This document shows, piece by piece, positions 19,859 to 30,066 of a stretch of DNA of 64,000 bases (positions are counted from its first letter, which is position 1; each line of letters starts with the position of its first letter). The notes below the pieces were generated by a model. The model did no database searches, was not told where the DNA came from, and was given only the letters and a program-made list of their open reading frames with translations. The stretch is from Bartonella senegalensis OS02 (lineage in GTDB: Bacteria; Pseudomonadota; Alphaproteobacteria; Rhizobiales; Rhizobiaceae): NCBI RefSeq assembly GCF_000312545.1, contig NZ_HE997542.1:208739-272738 (forward strand), given 5' to 3'. The position numbers and the translations under genes are program-made.

Positions 19859-20632
19859 CTATAGGATAGGATGACGAGAGAGGAAGTCGATAACGCCTCT
19901 TTTATAAACCTTATCTCCTACAGCCAACATATGATCTCGTTTAGGAATTGATATTGCCTCCCCAAGAGGCAATAAAGCGGCTAATGGTTCTGCTGCACCA
20001 CCAATTTCATCTAATGAACCAACAGCTACAAGTGCTGGTTGCTTAATTTTGTAAACCTCAGTTGCTGTTAACTCTTGTTTTGACGTGATAATACAAGCAG
20101 CAAGAGCGCGTCTATCACTTTTCGTTTGCTCTGCAAATTTACGAAACATCAAACCACGCGGATTGGTAATGGTAGAAATGTCTTCTGCTAAAAGAGCCTC
20201 AGCAACAGGTTCCCAACTTCCTGCTCCTGTTACCATACCAATTCCCAAGCCACCAAAAACGACGCTGTGTACATATGTTGGATACAAAAGAGCCATAAAT
20301 GCGCTAATTCGAGCTCCCATGGAATATCCCATGACATGGGCTTTCGATAATTTTAAATGCCGTAATAATTGCATTGCATCGCTAGCCATAGCTTGAGGTG
20401 TGTAAAAAGAAGGGTCATAACTTTTAACAGAATCTCCATGTCCGCGGTTATCAAGAGCGATAACACGATATCCTGCTTCTGTAAGGGTACGAAACCAACC
20501 GGTTGCATACCAATTCACCCGTGCAGAAGATCCAAAACCATGAATCAACAAAATAGGCGTGCCCTGTCCTTCTTCTCGATAAGCAAAACGCAAACTGTCA
20601 TATTCAAAAAAACAAATATCCTCTGCTGTCAT
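19859..20632 (-). CDS. Alpha/beta-fold hydrolase
   Basis: The 257-residue protein has the oxyanion loop LLIHGFGSS (about residues 27-35), the nucleophile elbow GYSMGAR (about 101-107), an aspartate in GSLDEIGGA and a C-terminal DHMLAVGD histidine, which complete a Ser-Asp-His triad. The substrate cannot be inferred. It overlaps the upstream DUF192 gene by four bases, so the two are cotranscribed. Confidence 0.88.
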   Translation of the reverse strand: MTAEDICFFEYDSLRFAYREEGQGTPILLIHGFGSSARVNWYATGWFRTLTEAGYRVIALDNRGHGDSVKSYDPSFYTPQAMASDAMQLLRHLKLSKAHVMGYSMGARISAFMALLYPTYVHSVVFGGLGIGMVTGAGSWEPVAEALLAEDISTITNPRGLMFRKFAEQTKSDRRALAACIITSKQELTATEVYKIKQPALVAVGSLDEIGGAAEPLAALLPLGEAISIPKRDHMLAVGDKVYKRGVIDFLSRHPIL

Positions 20633-21168
20633 TTTTTATCACTTTCACATTTGCCACAAATAGCAGGATGAAGAACACGTTGTCCTTTTTCTATTTGTTT
20701 TTCAGAAACTTCACCAGCATTAACTTCAAGCGCAAAAGTTGCAGGGACTCCCGATGAAATAGTATTTGTTGAAAATGGAGAGGTTTTTTCAACAATCGAT
20801 ACGATAATTCCCTCAGCGTTTAAAAAAATCATATCTAAGGGTAAAGATGTATTTGCCATCCACATAAAAAACTGCTGCTTATTCTTTACTCCCCTATTTC
20901 CTTGCTGCCTAAAGAGCATTGCGCGATTACGTGGGAAATCAGTGCGATACATTAAACCTGCTGCGGCTTGCGACTGTGTAAAAGCAATCTCTACCTTGTA
21001 AGAAATTATTCCTTGTTTTGTTTGTATCTCTAAAGGAATCGGATCAACTGGGAGCTCTAAAGGCTTCTTGGCTATAGCCAAATTTACTGCTAGTATAAAA
21101 TATACCGCCAATAAAACGGCACCCACCCTTTTTAAAAAAATCAACATTTTTATCTTTTCATCCAACAA
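20629..21168 (-). CDS. DUF192 family exported protein
   Basis: The 179-residue protein has an N-terminal membrane or signal segment (about residues 9-29) followed by a DUF192 domain: EIAFTQSQAAAGLMYRTDFP, MLFRQQGNRG, FFMWMANTSLPLDMIFLN and ALEVNAGEV. The family is small, periplasmic and of unknown function. It ends with a cysteine pair (CGKC). It is coupled to the downstream hydrolase. Confidence 0.87.
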   Translation of the reverse strand: MLDEKIKMLIFLKRVGAVLLAVYFILAVNLAIAKKPLELPVDPIPLEIQTKQGIISYKVEIAFTQSQAAAGLMYRTDFPRNRAMLFRQQGNRGVKNKQQFFMWMANTSLPLDMIFLNAEGIIVSIVEKTSPFSTNTISSGVPATFALEVNAGEVSEKQIEKGQRVLHPAICGKCESDKK

Positions 21169-21398
21169 ACAAACCTTTAGCTTCTCTTGATATAAAGCAA
21201 AAAGCTATAGAATTCAAAAAGAAGAAAAATAAGACATTTACAGTTTCACCATTTTCAGTACGCTATGAACAATCAGCAGCAATTTTACAAATATGTTTTC
21301 TCTTGCACATACGATTGCTCACGATTGCTAAAGTTGTTTGCACTCAAACTCATACCTCTTTCTCAAAAACACAGAGTATGTAGCTTTAAGAGTGCAAC

Positions 21399-22007
21399 TC
21401 AATGTGTAGAAAATGGGATTCCTATATCCGGATAAATTTCCGCTGTCATCAAGCCTTTTTCCCCTTTGCCAAAACGGACAAGAACAACTTGACCAGAGCG
21501 AAGCTCTGCTAACCCAAAACGACGCAATGTCTCCATATGAACAAAAATATCCTCTGTTCCCTGTCCACGGCTTAGAAAACCAAATCCCTTATCACGATTA
21601 AACCATTTAACAATTGCGCGTTCTAAACCACTTTCTGGAGTAACAACAACATGCGTCCGAGCTGGAATTTCTGCAGGATGAATCGCAGATGAACAATCTA
21701 TAGATTTCACTTGAACGCACTTTAACCCTCGTTCAGTTTTTTCTACAGCACAAACAACTTTAGCACCCTCTAAAGCTGTTTGAAAGCCGTCCCTGCGCAT
21801 TACCGTAACGTGCAGTAAGATATCGGGACAATTCGGTAAATCAGGCACAATAAATCCATACCCCTTACTCCCATCAAACCACTTAATGACACCACTGATT
21901 TCAATAATCTCACCACAAGCACTTATACTGTCTTCAGACAGGGAATAATCCTTTAATGCATCTTTACTCGCCATAATAAAACGTGATCCTGTAGGTATAA
22001 ATTGCAT
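21399..22007 (-). CDS. Tandem cold-shock domain protein
   Basis: The 202-residue protein has two cold-shock domains: [18 protein letters not shown] (about residues 38-55) and [18 protein letters not shown] (about 132-149), the second continuing [14 protein letters not shown]. Both have the RNP1-like K-GFGF motif that binds single-stranded nucleic acid. The double-domain form is typical of Rhizobiales. An alternative ATG 11 codons in ([11 protein letters not shown], at 21974) may be the true start; neither has a strong ribosome site. Confidence 0.88.
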   Translation of the reverse strand: MQFIPTGSRFIMASKDALKDYSLSEDSISACGEIIEISGVIKWFDGSKGYGFIVPDLPNCPDILLHVTVMRRDGFQTALEGAKVVCAVEKTERGLKCVQVKSIDCSSAIHPAEIPARTHVVVTPESGLERAIVKWFNRDKGFGFLSRGQGTEDIFVHMETLRRFGLAELRSGQVVLVRFGKGEKGLMTAEIYPDIGIPFSTH

Positions 22008-22293
22008 GATATTGATTCTTTAATGTCTCAGTAAACATTGTGATTGTATCAACACGCAAGCCCCAAGATTAAGATTTCCCCATATTGTCGTATTTTCTAT
22101 TGTTAACATCATCCCATAGAGCTAATAAAGTGTTTGATTATACGCTTAACGTATCTTAAGAGGTGTTTTTTACTGAAAGAGAGATCATACAAAAGATTTT
22201 TTTAACAATGCGATTTTCATTCATGTGTAACTTGCATGATAAAGAAGTTCGCGATAAAGTGCAAAAATCACAATTAACTAAGGAAGTTGCCCA

Positions 22294-23427
22294 ATGCAAT
22301 TGAGGAGAATTTTTGCTACAGTTACAGCTGTAATGACACTCTTAACAAATGTTTATGCAAGTGATTCCATTAAGATTGGTGTTTATCTTCCGTTAAGTGG
22401 TCAAAATGCATTTGGGGGGCAGCTTGAAATTAGAGGCATAGAGTTAGCACACAAAAAAGTTCCAGAGATATTAGGACGTAAGGTAGAACTTATTGTTGTT
22501 GATAATAAATCGGATAAAGTGGAAGCTGCAAATGCTGTTATGCGCTTAACTGCAAGTGATAAAGTAAGCGGAATTATTGGGAGTTACGGCTCTTCACTTT
22601 CATTGGCTGGTGGAGAAATATCCGAAAAGGCGAGAACTCCAACTATTGCAACTTCTTCAACCAGTCCGCTTGTTACACAAGGTAAAAAATATTACTTTCG
22701 TGCTTGTTTCATTGATTCCTACCAAGGTGTAGGGATTGCAACTTATGCAATTCAAACTTTGCATGCAAAAAAAGCCGCTATACTCAAAGATATATCGAAT
22801 GATTATGCCATTGGTCTTGCCAGTTATTTTGTGCGTTCTTTTAAAAAATTAGGTGGTGAGATTATTTCAGATTTAAACTATAATTCTGGAGATCAGGATT
22901 TTTCAGCTGTTCTTACACAGATTATAGCGCAAAATCCTGATGTCTTATTTATTCCATCCTATTTTTCTGAAGGTGCCATCATCATGAAACAAGCACGTGA
23001 ATTAGGGGCGAAGTTTCGAATTATGGGCGGAGATGCCATGGATAATCCAGAAACCATTACAATTGCAGGAAAGGCTGCAGAGGGCTTTCTACATACAACA
23101 CTCCCTTACAGTGAAGATATGCCAAATATGTCAGAGGCTGCAAAAGAATTCACGAAAGAATGGAAAGCAGCTTATCCTGATAAAAAACCAAACATCAATT
23201 CTGTTTTGGGATACACAAGTTATATGATGTTTATCAAAGCTATTGAAAATGCTGGCAGTGCCGATCGTGAAAAAATCACTATTGAACTGAGCAAATTAAA
23301 AGATTTCCAAACACCCTTTGGTGATATGTCTATGGATGAAAACCATAACCCTAAAATTCCTATCGGTGTTATTGAAATAAAAGATGGAAAACGTGTCTAT
23401 TTAGATGAAGTCAAACCTGCTTTTTAG
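22294..23427 (+). CDS. Branched-chain amino acid ABC transporter, substrate-binding protein
   Basis: The 377-residue protein has a signal peptide (MQLRRIFATVTAVMTLLTNVYA) and the periplasmic binding protein type 6 fold: IKIGVYLPLSGQNAFGGQ, VDNKSDKVEAANAV, GSYGSSLSLA, NDYAIGLASYF and YTSYMMFIKAIENAG. It captures leucine/isoleucine/valine-type ligands for the permease encoded downstream. A strong AAGGAAG site precedes the ATG. It leads a five-gene transporter operon. Confidence 0.93.
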   Translation: MQLRRIFATVTAVMTLLTNVYASDSIKIGVYLPLSGQNAFGGQLEIRGIELAHKKVPEILGRKVELIVVDNKSDKVEAANAVMRLTASDKVSGIIGSYGSSLSLAGGEISEKARTPTIATSSTSPLVTQGKKYYFRACFIDSYQGVGIATYAIQTLHAKKAAILKDISNDYAIGLASYFVRSFKKLGGEIISDLNYNSGDQDFSAVLTQIIAQNPDVLFIPSYFSEGAIIMKQARELGAKFRIMGGDAMDNPETITIAGKAAEGFLHTTLPYSEDMPNMSEAAKEFTKEWKAAYPDKKPNINSVLGYTSYMMFIKAIENAGSADREKITIELSKLKDFQTPFGDMSMDENHNPKIPIGVIEIKDGKRVYLDEVKPAF

Positions 23428-23549
23428 AAAAATCAAAAAATCTTATTAATCAAAATACGAGAATTAGTTGGGAATTGTTGTTCGATAAAATCGTCTTTTG
23501 ATTGCCTCTTTCATTTCTATTTGAATTAACAAATGCGGAAGGACAAGAG

Positions 23550-24626
23550 ATGAGCACTGAAATGTTCATCCAGTATTTTTTTAATGCACTTGCATTAGGA
23601 GCCCTTTATGGGCTTATCGCAATTGGTTACACCATGGTCTATGGTATTCTAAGACTCATTAATTTTGCTCATGGTGATATTTTTATGCTAGGGGCATATT
23701 TTGTTTTCTTTTCCACAATCAGTTTTATCCCTGCTTGGGCTGCTGTTCTTCTGATATTGTTAGCTCTTTTCGTTTACTATTCAGTGTTTATAGGGTTTAA
23801 AAAACGCCCTAAAATTTATTGGGTTACTGTTTTTTTCACTTTGATTTTAGCGTTCATTTATTATTTTAAAATTGCGCCACAAGATTTCACACCAATTTGG
23901 ATGTTAGCTCTTTGTTTTTCGATTTTTATCACAAGTGCAGTAGGTATTACTATCGATCAATTTGCCTATAGACCTCTGCGTCATGCTCCACGTATTTCAG
24001 CGCTTATTGGTGCAATAGGAGTTTCCTTTTTTATTGAAAATCTTGCTACCGTAATTTTTAGCGGTGTCCCAAAGGGGGTAAAACAACCAGATTTTCTTGT
24101 GACACCATTCCTATGGCATTTAGGGGCTGGGGAAAGTGGAGTTATTAGAATTGCTCCCATGTCTCTGATTGTTCCAATTGTTTCGGTTGTTCTTATTATA
24201 TTGCTGTTATGGATTATCCATAAGACAAAACCTGGTCTTGCTATGCGTGCAATTTCTCATGATATTGAAACGACTCGTTTGATGGGTGTTTCTGTCAATA
24301 AAGTCATTGCTTTCACTTTTGGGATAGGTTCGGCACTTGCAGCTATTGCAGGCATCATGTGGGCTTTGCGTTATCCTCAAATTCAACCTTATATGGGCAT
24401 TCTTCCTGGACTCAAAGCATTTATTGCAGCTGTTATCGGGGGTATTGGTTCAATTCCAGGAGCAATGTTGGGGGGATTGTTACTAGGATTTATTGAAATT
24501 ATGATTGTCGCATTCTTTCCCGCACTCTCCGGATACCGAGATGCCTTCGCATTTATTTTATTAATTCTGATTTTATTGGTAATGCCTACTGGTTTGATGG
24601 GCAAAAAAAGTCAGGAGAAAATTTGA
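23550..24626 (+). CDS. livH: Branched-chain amino acid ABC transporter, permease LivH
   Basis: A multi-pass permease with the family signature at the N-terminus: LALGALYGLIAIGYTMVYGI and NFAHGDIFMLGAY. The EAA-like cytoplasmic loop RAISHDIETTRLMGVSVNKV is present. I chose the ATG giving MSTEMFIQYFFN, because GGACAAGAG precedes it directly and the family starts there; an earlier in-frame start exists at 23502. Compared with short LivH proteins it has an extra loop (about residues 60-130). Its stop overlaps the livM start as ATGA. Confidence 0.92.
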   Translation: MSTEMFIQYFFNALALGALYGLIAIGYTMVYGILRLINFAHGDIFMLGAYFVFFSTISFIPAWAAVLLILLALFVYYSVFIGFKKRPKIYWVTVFFTLILAFIYYFKIAPQDFTPIWMLALCFSIFITSAVGITIDQFAYRPLRHAPRISALIGAIGVSFFIENLATVIFSGVPKGVKQPDFLVTPFLWHLGAGESGVIRIAPMSLIVPIVSVVLIILLLWIIHKTKPGLAMRAISHDIETTRLMGVSVNKVIAFTFGIGSALAAIAGIMWALRYPQIQPYMGILPGLKAFIAAVIGGIGSIPGAMLGGLLLGFIEIMIVAFFPALSGYRDAFAFILLILILLVMPTGLMGKKSQEKI

Positions 24627-25684
24627 TGGCAAAATCAGCTTCAATTTTTTTATCTTGTATCAGTATTCTTGTTCTTATCGGTTTTCTATTTTACGCTGAT
24701 AGCCACTTTAATGATTACACACTGCGTGTCATCAATCTTATCGCTATCAATGCGATATTAGCAATTTCACTGAATTTGATTTACGGTTTCACAGGCATGT
24801 TTTCTCTTGGACATGCTGGCTTTATGGCTATTGGCGCTTATGTATGCGCAATTTTGCTTCTTTCTCCTGAACAAAAAGAAATGATGTGGATTCTTGACCC
24901 TATAGCTGAGCCGTTGCATAATCTACAGTTACCTTTTTTTGTGGCTGTTGTTATAAGTGGTCTGTGTGCTGCGGTTGTAGGTTTATTGATTGCCCTTCCT
25001 ATTTTACGTCTTGGTGGAGATTATCTTGGAATTGCAACATTGGGCTTTGCAGAAATTATTCGTATTGTTATTACAAACGCGACATCTCTAACAAATGGTT
25101 CTTTAGGAATCAAAGGAATACCTCAAAATGCAACATTATGGTGGAACTATGGTTGGTTAGCATTTACAGTCGTCTTCATTACTCTTTTACTGCGAAGCAA
25201 TACTGGTAATGTATTGCGTGCTATTCGTGATGATGAAATAGCAGCCAAAACAATGGGGATTAACGCTTTTTTCTACCGTAGCTTTTCCTTCACTGTGGGG
25301 GCGTTTTTTGCCGGTGTTGGAGGAGCATTAATGGCTGCTCTGATTTCAACAATCGATCCCAAAATGTTCAATTTTCTCCTTACCTTTAATATTTTGATGA
25401 TTGTTGTTGCTGGAGGACTTGGTTCGATTACAGGCAGTATTGTTGGGAGCGTTATTATTACAGTTATGCTTGAGTGGCTTCGCATTATTGAGAGTCCATT
25501 TGATTTAGGTTTTATACATATTCCAGAAACACCAGGGCTCCGGATGGTCGTTTTCTCTCTTTTATTGCTCGTCATTATCTTATTTTGGCGAAAAGGATTG
25601 TTCGGACAACATGAATTCTCATGGAATTGCATTTATGGTTTTTTTAAACGCAAGAAGCTCTCTAATCCTGAAGGAAAGCTATGA
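24626..25684 (+). CDS. livM: Branched-chain amino acid ABC transporter, permease LivM
   Basis: The second permease of the pair, with SLNLIYGFTGMFSLGHAGFM near residues 48-67, the LRLGGDYLGIATLGFAEI segment and the coupling loop RAIRDDEIAAKTMGIN. Around ten membrane spans are predicted. The ATG overlaps the livH stop (ATGA), and its own stop overlaps livG by four bases. Confidence 0.92.
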   Translation: MAKSASIFLSCISILVLIGFLFYADSHFNDYTLRVINLIAINAILAISLNLIYGFTGMFSLGHAGFMAIGAYVCAILLLSPEQKEMMWILDPIAEPLHNLQLPFFVAVVISGLCAAVVGLLIALPILRLGGDYLGIATLGFAEIIRIVITNATSLTNGSLGIKGIPQNATLWWNYGWLAFTVVFITLLLRSNTGNVLRAIRDDEIAAKTMGINAFFYRSFSFTVGAFFAGVGGALMAALISTIDPKMFNFLLTFNILMIVVAGGLGSITGSIVGSVIITVMLEWLRIIESPFDLGFIHIPETPGLRMVVFSLLLLVIILFWRKGLFGQHEFSWNCIYGFFKRKKLSNPEGKL

Positions 25685-26463
25685 ACGACACTATCCTTTC
25701 ACTCAATAATATCGTAATGCGTTTTGGCGGATTGGTTGCTGTAAATAATATTAATATGGCTATCAAACGGGGGACAATTACTGGTTTAATTGGTCCTAAT
25801 GGTGCGGGGAAAACAACTGTTTTTAATATGATTTCCGGATTTTATGCGCCTACCAGTGGAACCATTCTTTTTGATGGAAAAAAAGTTTCTGGAGCACCTC
25901 CTTATATTATCTGCAAGCGCCATATTGCGCGAACATTTCAAAACATTCGCCTTTTTTCAGGGCTAACAGTTTTACAAAATGTTATGGTAGGGGCTCATGT
26001 TCGCCAAAAACATCCGTGGTTTGCTTCAGCTCTGTTTTTTTCTAAAGCCGTGAAAGAGAAAAGAGAAATCTATAAAAATTCGATGGAACTGCTTGAGCGT
26101 CTGCAGCTTGATCACCTTGCCAATCAATCTGCAATGACTTTGCCTTATGGTGTGCAACGACGTTTAGAGATTGCACGGGCTCTTGCAACAAAACCTAAAT
26201 TACTGCTTCTTGATGAACCTGTTGCTGGTATGAATCCACAGGAAAGTAAAGAGCTTAGAAAATTCATAGCAAAAGTGCAAAAAGATTTTGACCTTACAAT
26301 TTTGCTTATAGAACACGATATGAAAGTTGTTATGGGGCTTTGCCAATATATTTTAGTAATGGAATATGGCTGTTGCATTGCCAATGGTACACCAGATGAA
26401 ATTCGTAACAACCCTAAAGTTATAGAAGCTTATCTTGGCGGAGATTTCTATGAATATTCTTAA
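25681..26463 (+). CDS. livG: Branched-chain amino acid ABC transporter, ATPase LivG
   Basis: The 260-residue ATPase has Walker A GPNGAGKTT (about residues 38-46), the LivG-specific RTFQNIRLF, a signature in the form LPYGVQRRLEIARAL and Walker B LLLLDEPVAGMN, followed by a switch histidine in IEHDM. It energises the LivHM channel together with LivF. Confidence 0.94.
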   Translation: MNDTILSLNNIVMRFGGLVAVNNINMAIKRGTITGLIGPNGAGKTTVFNMISGFYAPTSGTILFDGKKVSGAPPYIICKRHIARTFQNIRLFSGLTVLQNVMVGAHVRQKHPWFASALFFSKAVKEKREIYKNSMELLERLQLDHLANQSAMTLPYGVQRRLEIARALATKPKLLLLDEPVAGMNPQESKELRKFIAKVQKDFDLTILLIEHDMKVVMGLCQYILVMEYGCCIANGTPDEIRNNPKVIEAYLGGDFYEYS

Positions 26464-27160
26464 AATTAAAAATCTTCACGTTAATTATGGTGCCATTAAA
26501 GCTATTCAAAATCTTTCTATGTCTATAAAAAAGGGCAGTATAGTTACTTTAATTGGTGCCAATGGAGCAGGAAAAAGTAGTATTGTACGTTCTATTACAG
26601 GGCTTAATCGATCTGTTTGTGGAGAGATTATTTATAAAGATGAGTCCATTATTAAAAAATCACCAGAGAACATTTTGCGGTTGGGAATTGCTGTTAGCCC
26701 TGAAGGACGGCGCATTATGCCCCATCTGACTGTTTTAGAAAATCTTCATCTAGGTGCTTATATCCGCCATGATAAGTTGGGGGTTGCACGTGATATCGAA
26801 TGGGTATTTGATCTCTTTCCGCGCCTGCGTGAGAGAGCAAAGCAGTTAGGAGGAACGATGTCGGGTGGTGAACAACAAATGCTCGCTGTAGGGCGCGCAC
26901 TCATGAGTAATCCTGATATGGTGATATTAGATGAACCCTCTCTTGGGTTAGCCCCACTTCTTGTTCGAGAAATTTTTTCGATTATCCGAAAAATTAATGA
27001 TATGGGAAAAACCGTTCTTCTTATTGAACAAAATGCATTTGCAGCGCTTTCCATTGCTCATTATGCTTATATTCTGGAAGTTGGTCATATTTTATTTCAT
27101 GGTGAAGGAAAAGCTATGCTTTCTGATCCTCGTGTTAAAGAAGCATATCTTGGTGGATAA
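26450..27160 (+). CDS. livF: Branched-chain amino acid ABC transporter, ATPase LivF
   Basis: The second ATPase: MNILKIKNLHVNYGAIKAIQ, Walker A GANGAGKSS, signature MSGGEQQMLAVGRAL, Walker B MVILDEPSLGLAP and the switch IEQNA. The start at MNILKIKN (ATG overlapping the end of livG by 14 bases) is preferred to a frame that starts five codons earlier. A hairpin terminator follows. Confidence 0.94.
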   Translation: MNILKIKNLHVNYGAIKAIQNLSMSIKKGSIVTLIGANGAGKSSIVRSITGLNRSVCGEIIYKDESIIKKSPENILRLGIAVSPEGRRIMPHLTVLENLHLGAYIRHDKLGVARDIEWVFDLFPRLRERAKQLGGTMSGGEQQMLAVGRALMSNPDMVILDEPSLGLAPLLVREIFSIIRKINDMGKTVLLIEQNAFAALSIAHYAYILEVGHILFHGEGKAMLSDPRVKEAYLGG

Positions 27161-27207
27161 GTAACATAGGTAACGATTAAGCTTAAATGTCGCCCCTTTA
27201 GCGTACT

Positions 27208-27240
27208 TATTTCTCTATATGAGGAGAAATATCGTTTTTA
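27208..27240 (+). terminator. Terminator of the branched-chain amino acid transporter operon
   Basis: TATTTCTC and GAGAAATA pair perfectly around an eight-base loop, followed by TCGTTTTTA. It is placed 48 bases after livF. Confidence 0.55.
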
Positions 27241-27632
27241 ATCTTTATATACTCTCTCAAAGTTCGAGATAGATTTTTTCACTTGTTTCCAAATAGTTCT
27301 TAAATTTATCGGGGAACACGATTGCAAGATGTCGTAACATTCTTGAGTGAAGAAAAGTTCTTTATTACTTTTTTATAAAAAGAACCTATAAATTTATAAA
27401 GGGAATCCATAAATTCTTCTAAAAAAGACTGTTTACCAAAAAAACATTTATAATACTGTATATTTCATAGCTTGTTTCACAGTCTTTTGTGATTGCTTGT
27501 TTTTCTAAAATCAATTGAAGATTGGCTCTCTTGCTCAGTAAATAGCTTTTCTAATAAAACTCTCACTCAATTTCAGAAACAGCATGCGTTGCTAATCTTG
27601 AGTTTAAGCAATTTGAAAGAAAAGCTTTTTTA
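27241..27632. other. Intergenic gap between livF and gatA
   Basis: About 390 AT-rich bases between convergent genes. No family-like frame is seen; a 68-codon plus-strand frame (27493-27699) runs into the antisense of gatA and is not called. Confidence 0.4.
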
Positions 27633-29120
27633 TTATGATGTCCACCACTTCTCAGCGCTAAATGTTCCGGCTGCTTGTTCTATAATATGTGCTATTTGAA
27701 AAATAACTTCTTCAGCAAAAGGTTTACCAATCAACTGCAATCCTAACGGCAAGCCATTTGATGAAAGACCGGCAGGAACAGAAATTCCTGGTAAACCAGC
27801 CATATTAACTGGCACAGTAAAAATATCATTAAGATACATTGCCACCGTATCATTTTTTATTTTTTCATCAGCAATACTAAAAGCTGGTGTCGGTGTTGCT
27901 GGCGTGAGAATAGCATCAATTCCAGAAGCAAAACATTGATCAAAATCACGTTTTACTAATGTTCTTACTTTCTGAGCCTTAAGATAATAAGCATCATAAT
28001 AGCCTGATGAGAGAACATAAGTACCAATTAAAATACGTCGTTTTACTTCATGACCAAAACCAGCTGAGCGAGTATTTTCATACATCTCAATAACGTCTTT
28101 TCCTGGTATACGAAGACCAAAACGAACCCCATCATAGCGGGCCAAATTAGAAGATGCTTCTGCAGGAGCCACAATATAATAAGCAGGCAAAGCGTATTTC
28201 GTATGGGGTAATGAAATCTCTTTGATTTCAGCGCCTGCTTCTTTTAGCCAATTGATTCCTTTTTGCCAAAGCTCAACAATTTCAGATGACATTACCTCAA
28301 GAGAGTATTCTTTCGGAATACCAATTTTCATTCCTTTAATCGACTGACCAAGAGAACTTTCATAATCAGGCACCGATAAATTCACCGAAGTAGAATCTTT
28401 TTCATCAAAAGAGGCCATTGATTTAAGCAAAATGGCACAATCTCGAACATCTCGCCCTATAGGTCCAGCTTGATCAAGTGACGAGGCGAAAGCAATGGTT
28501 CCCCACCGTGAACAACGCCCATAAGTTGGTTTAATCCCTACAGTACCAGTAAATGCAGCAGGTTGGCGTATTGAACCACCTGTATCTGTCGCTGTTGCCC
28601 CCATACAAAGCCCTGCCGCAACAGCAGCAGCTGAACCTCCTGAAGAACCACCTGGTACGAGCTTTTCATTAGAGTCTTTTTTTCGCCATGGACTAATAAC
28701 TGAACCATAATATGACGTCTCATTGGAGGAACCCATAGCAAATTCATCCATATTAAGCTTTCCTAACATAACAGCTCCATCTTGCCATAGATTAGCAGTC
28801 ACTGTTGATTCATAGTGCGGTTTAAAACCGTCAAGAATATAAGAACAGGCTTGTGTATGAACATCTTGTGTCGCAAAAAGATCCTTAATTCCTAATGGAA
28901 TTCCCTCTAAAATTCCCCCCTGGCCCTTAGCCAAGCGGCTATCTGATTCAGCAGCCATTTTCATTGCTTGTTCTGCTGTTATTGCCACATAAGCATTCAA
29001 GATCGGATTGGCCAATTCAATTGCCTTTAAATAAGCTTCTGTTAATTCAGTTGCTTTAAGCTCTCTTTTTATTAAAGCATCACGGGCTTGTGCAATTGTA
29101 AGGGTTGTTAAATCGGTCAT
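27633..29120 (-). CDS. gatA: Aspartyl/glutamyl-tRNA(Asn/Gln) amidotransferase subunit A
   Basis: It supplies the amidase activity that converts Glu-tRNA(Gln) and Asp-tRNA(Asn) to the correct forms. The 495-residue protein has the catalytic Lys in [10 protein letters not shown] (about residue 80) and the Ser-cisSer pair in [14 protein letters not shown] (about 155-168), followed by [15 protein letters not shown] chose the ATG at [14 protein letters not shown]. It lies 31 bases downstream of gatC; gatB is not in the window. Confidence 0.95.
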   Translation of the reverse strand: MTDLTTLTIAQARDALIKRELKATELTEAYLKAIELANPILNAYVAITAEQAMKMAAESDSRLAKGQGGILEGIPLGIKDLFATQDVHTQACSYILDGFKPHYESTVTANLWQDGAVMLGKLNMDEFAMGSSNETSYYGSVISPWRKKDSNEKLVPGGSSGGSAAAVAAGLCMGATATDTGGSIRQPAAFTGTVGIKPTYGRCSRWGTIAFASSLDQAGPIGRDVRDCAILLKSMASFDEKDSTSVNLSVPDYESSLGQSIKGMKIGIPKEYSLEVMSSEIVELWQKGINWLKEAGAEIKEISLPHTKYALPAYYIVAPAEASSNLARYDGVRFGLRIPGKDVIEMYENTRSAGFGHEVKRRILIGTYVLSSGYYDAYYLKAQKVRTLVKRDFDQCFASGIDAILTPATPTPAFSIADEKIKNDTVAMYLNDIFTVPVNMAGLPGISVPAGLSSNGLPLGLQLIGKPFAEEVIFQIAHIIEQAAGTFSAEKWWTS

Positions 29121-29151
29121 ATTGGTTCTCAAATTTTAAAAATATAAAAAA

Positions 29152-29439
29152 TTATTCGACGACTTTTGGGACAAGAAAGAAACTGTCTTCCGTAACAGGC
29201 GCATTTGCTACAATATCTGCTGCTTTATCACCATCTGTGACATTATCTTCACGCATTCGTAAAGCCATTGGCATCACCGATGTTAATGGCTCAACTCCAT
29301 TGACATCCACTTCATTTAATTGTTCCACGAAACCTAAAATGACATTGAGTTCTTTTGTCATAGGTTCTAGCTCATCGTCATGGAGAGCAATGCGCGCTAA
29401 ATGTGATACTCGCTTAACTGTTTCCCGATTAACAGACAT
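29152..29439 (-). CDS. gatC: Aspartyl/glutamyl-tRNA(Asn/Gln) amidotransferase subunit C
   Basis: The 95-residue helical protein [19 protein letters not shown].. with [25 protein letters not shown] is a standard GatC, which wraps GatA and stabilises the GatAB complex. It is the first gene of gatCA and is divergent from ruvX. Confidence 0.94.
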   Translation of the reverse strand: MSVNRETVKRVSHLARIALHDDELEPMTKELNVILGFVEQLNEVDVNGVEPLTSVMPMALRMREDNVTDGDKAADIVANAPVTEDSFFLVPKVVE

Positions 29440-29586
29440 CCTAAGCCTTTCTGCGTTTTTATTTTGCTATTCCTTTATTCTTATTCTGGCTATACAAGGC
29501 TGCTTTTGCAAGCGCAAGAATATTGATAAACTAAAAAAAAATATAAGTACAAATCTAAAAAATAAAGAACTTAAATTATAAAGCAT

Positions 29587-30066
29587 ATGGCTGTTATTCA
29601 CATCAATGAAGTTATGAGGCATCTTTTGCCTGGGCAAATAATAGCAGGTTTGGATTTAGGCACAAAAACTATTGGAATTGCAATTTCTGATAGAGGGCTT
29701 GTTTTTTCAAATCCGCGTTCTGTACTCCAACGAAAAAAATTTACAGTAGACGCGCAAACACTTATAAAAATTTTTGACCACGAAAATGTGGGGGTTGTTA
29801 TTATTGGCTTACCTCTTAATATGGATGGAAGCAGTGGACCTCGTGTTCAAGCAACCAGAACTTTTGTCAGAAATATGGAAGCATATACAGAAATTCCATT
29901 TGTTTTTTGGGACGAGCGCTTATCGACGGTTGCTGCAGAACGCTCTCTTCTCGAAATGGATGTATCGCGGGCTAAAAGAGCAACTCGGATTGATTCTGCA
30001 GCGGCTGCATTCATCTTGCAAGGTGCTCTCGATAGAATCAACAGCCTTCATCATATGGAAGGATAA
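29587..30066 (+). CDS. ruvX: Holliday junction resolvase-like protein RuvX/YqgF
   Basis: The 159-residue RNase H-fold protein has the first acidic motif [15 protein letters not shown] (about residues 20-34), GLPLNMDGS, the second acidic motif FWDERLSTV (about 106-114) and a final aspartate in RIDSAAA. YqgF acts in pre-16S rRNA processing. It overlaps the convergent acyl-CoA dehydrogenase-like gene by 16 bases. Confidence 0.93.
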   Translation: MAVIHINEVMRHLLPGQIIAGLDLGTKTIGIAISDRGLVFSNPRSVLQRKKFTVDAQTLIKIFDHENVGVVIIGLPLNMDGSSGPRVQATRTFVRNMEAYTEIPFVFWDERLSTVAAERSLLEMDVSRAKRATRIDSAAAAFILQGALDRINSLHHMEG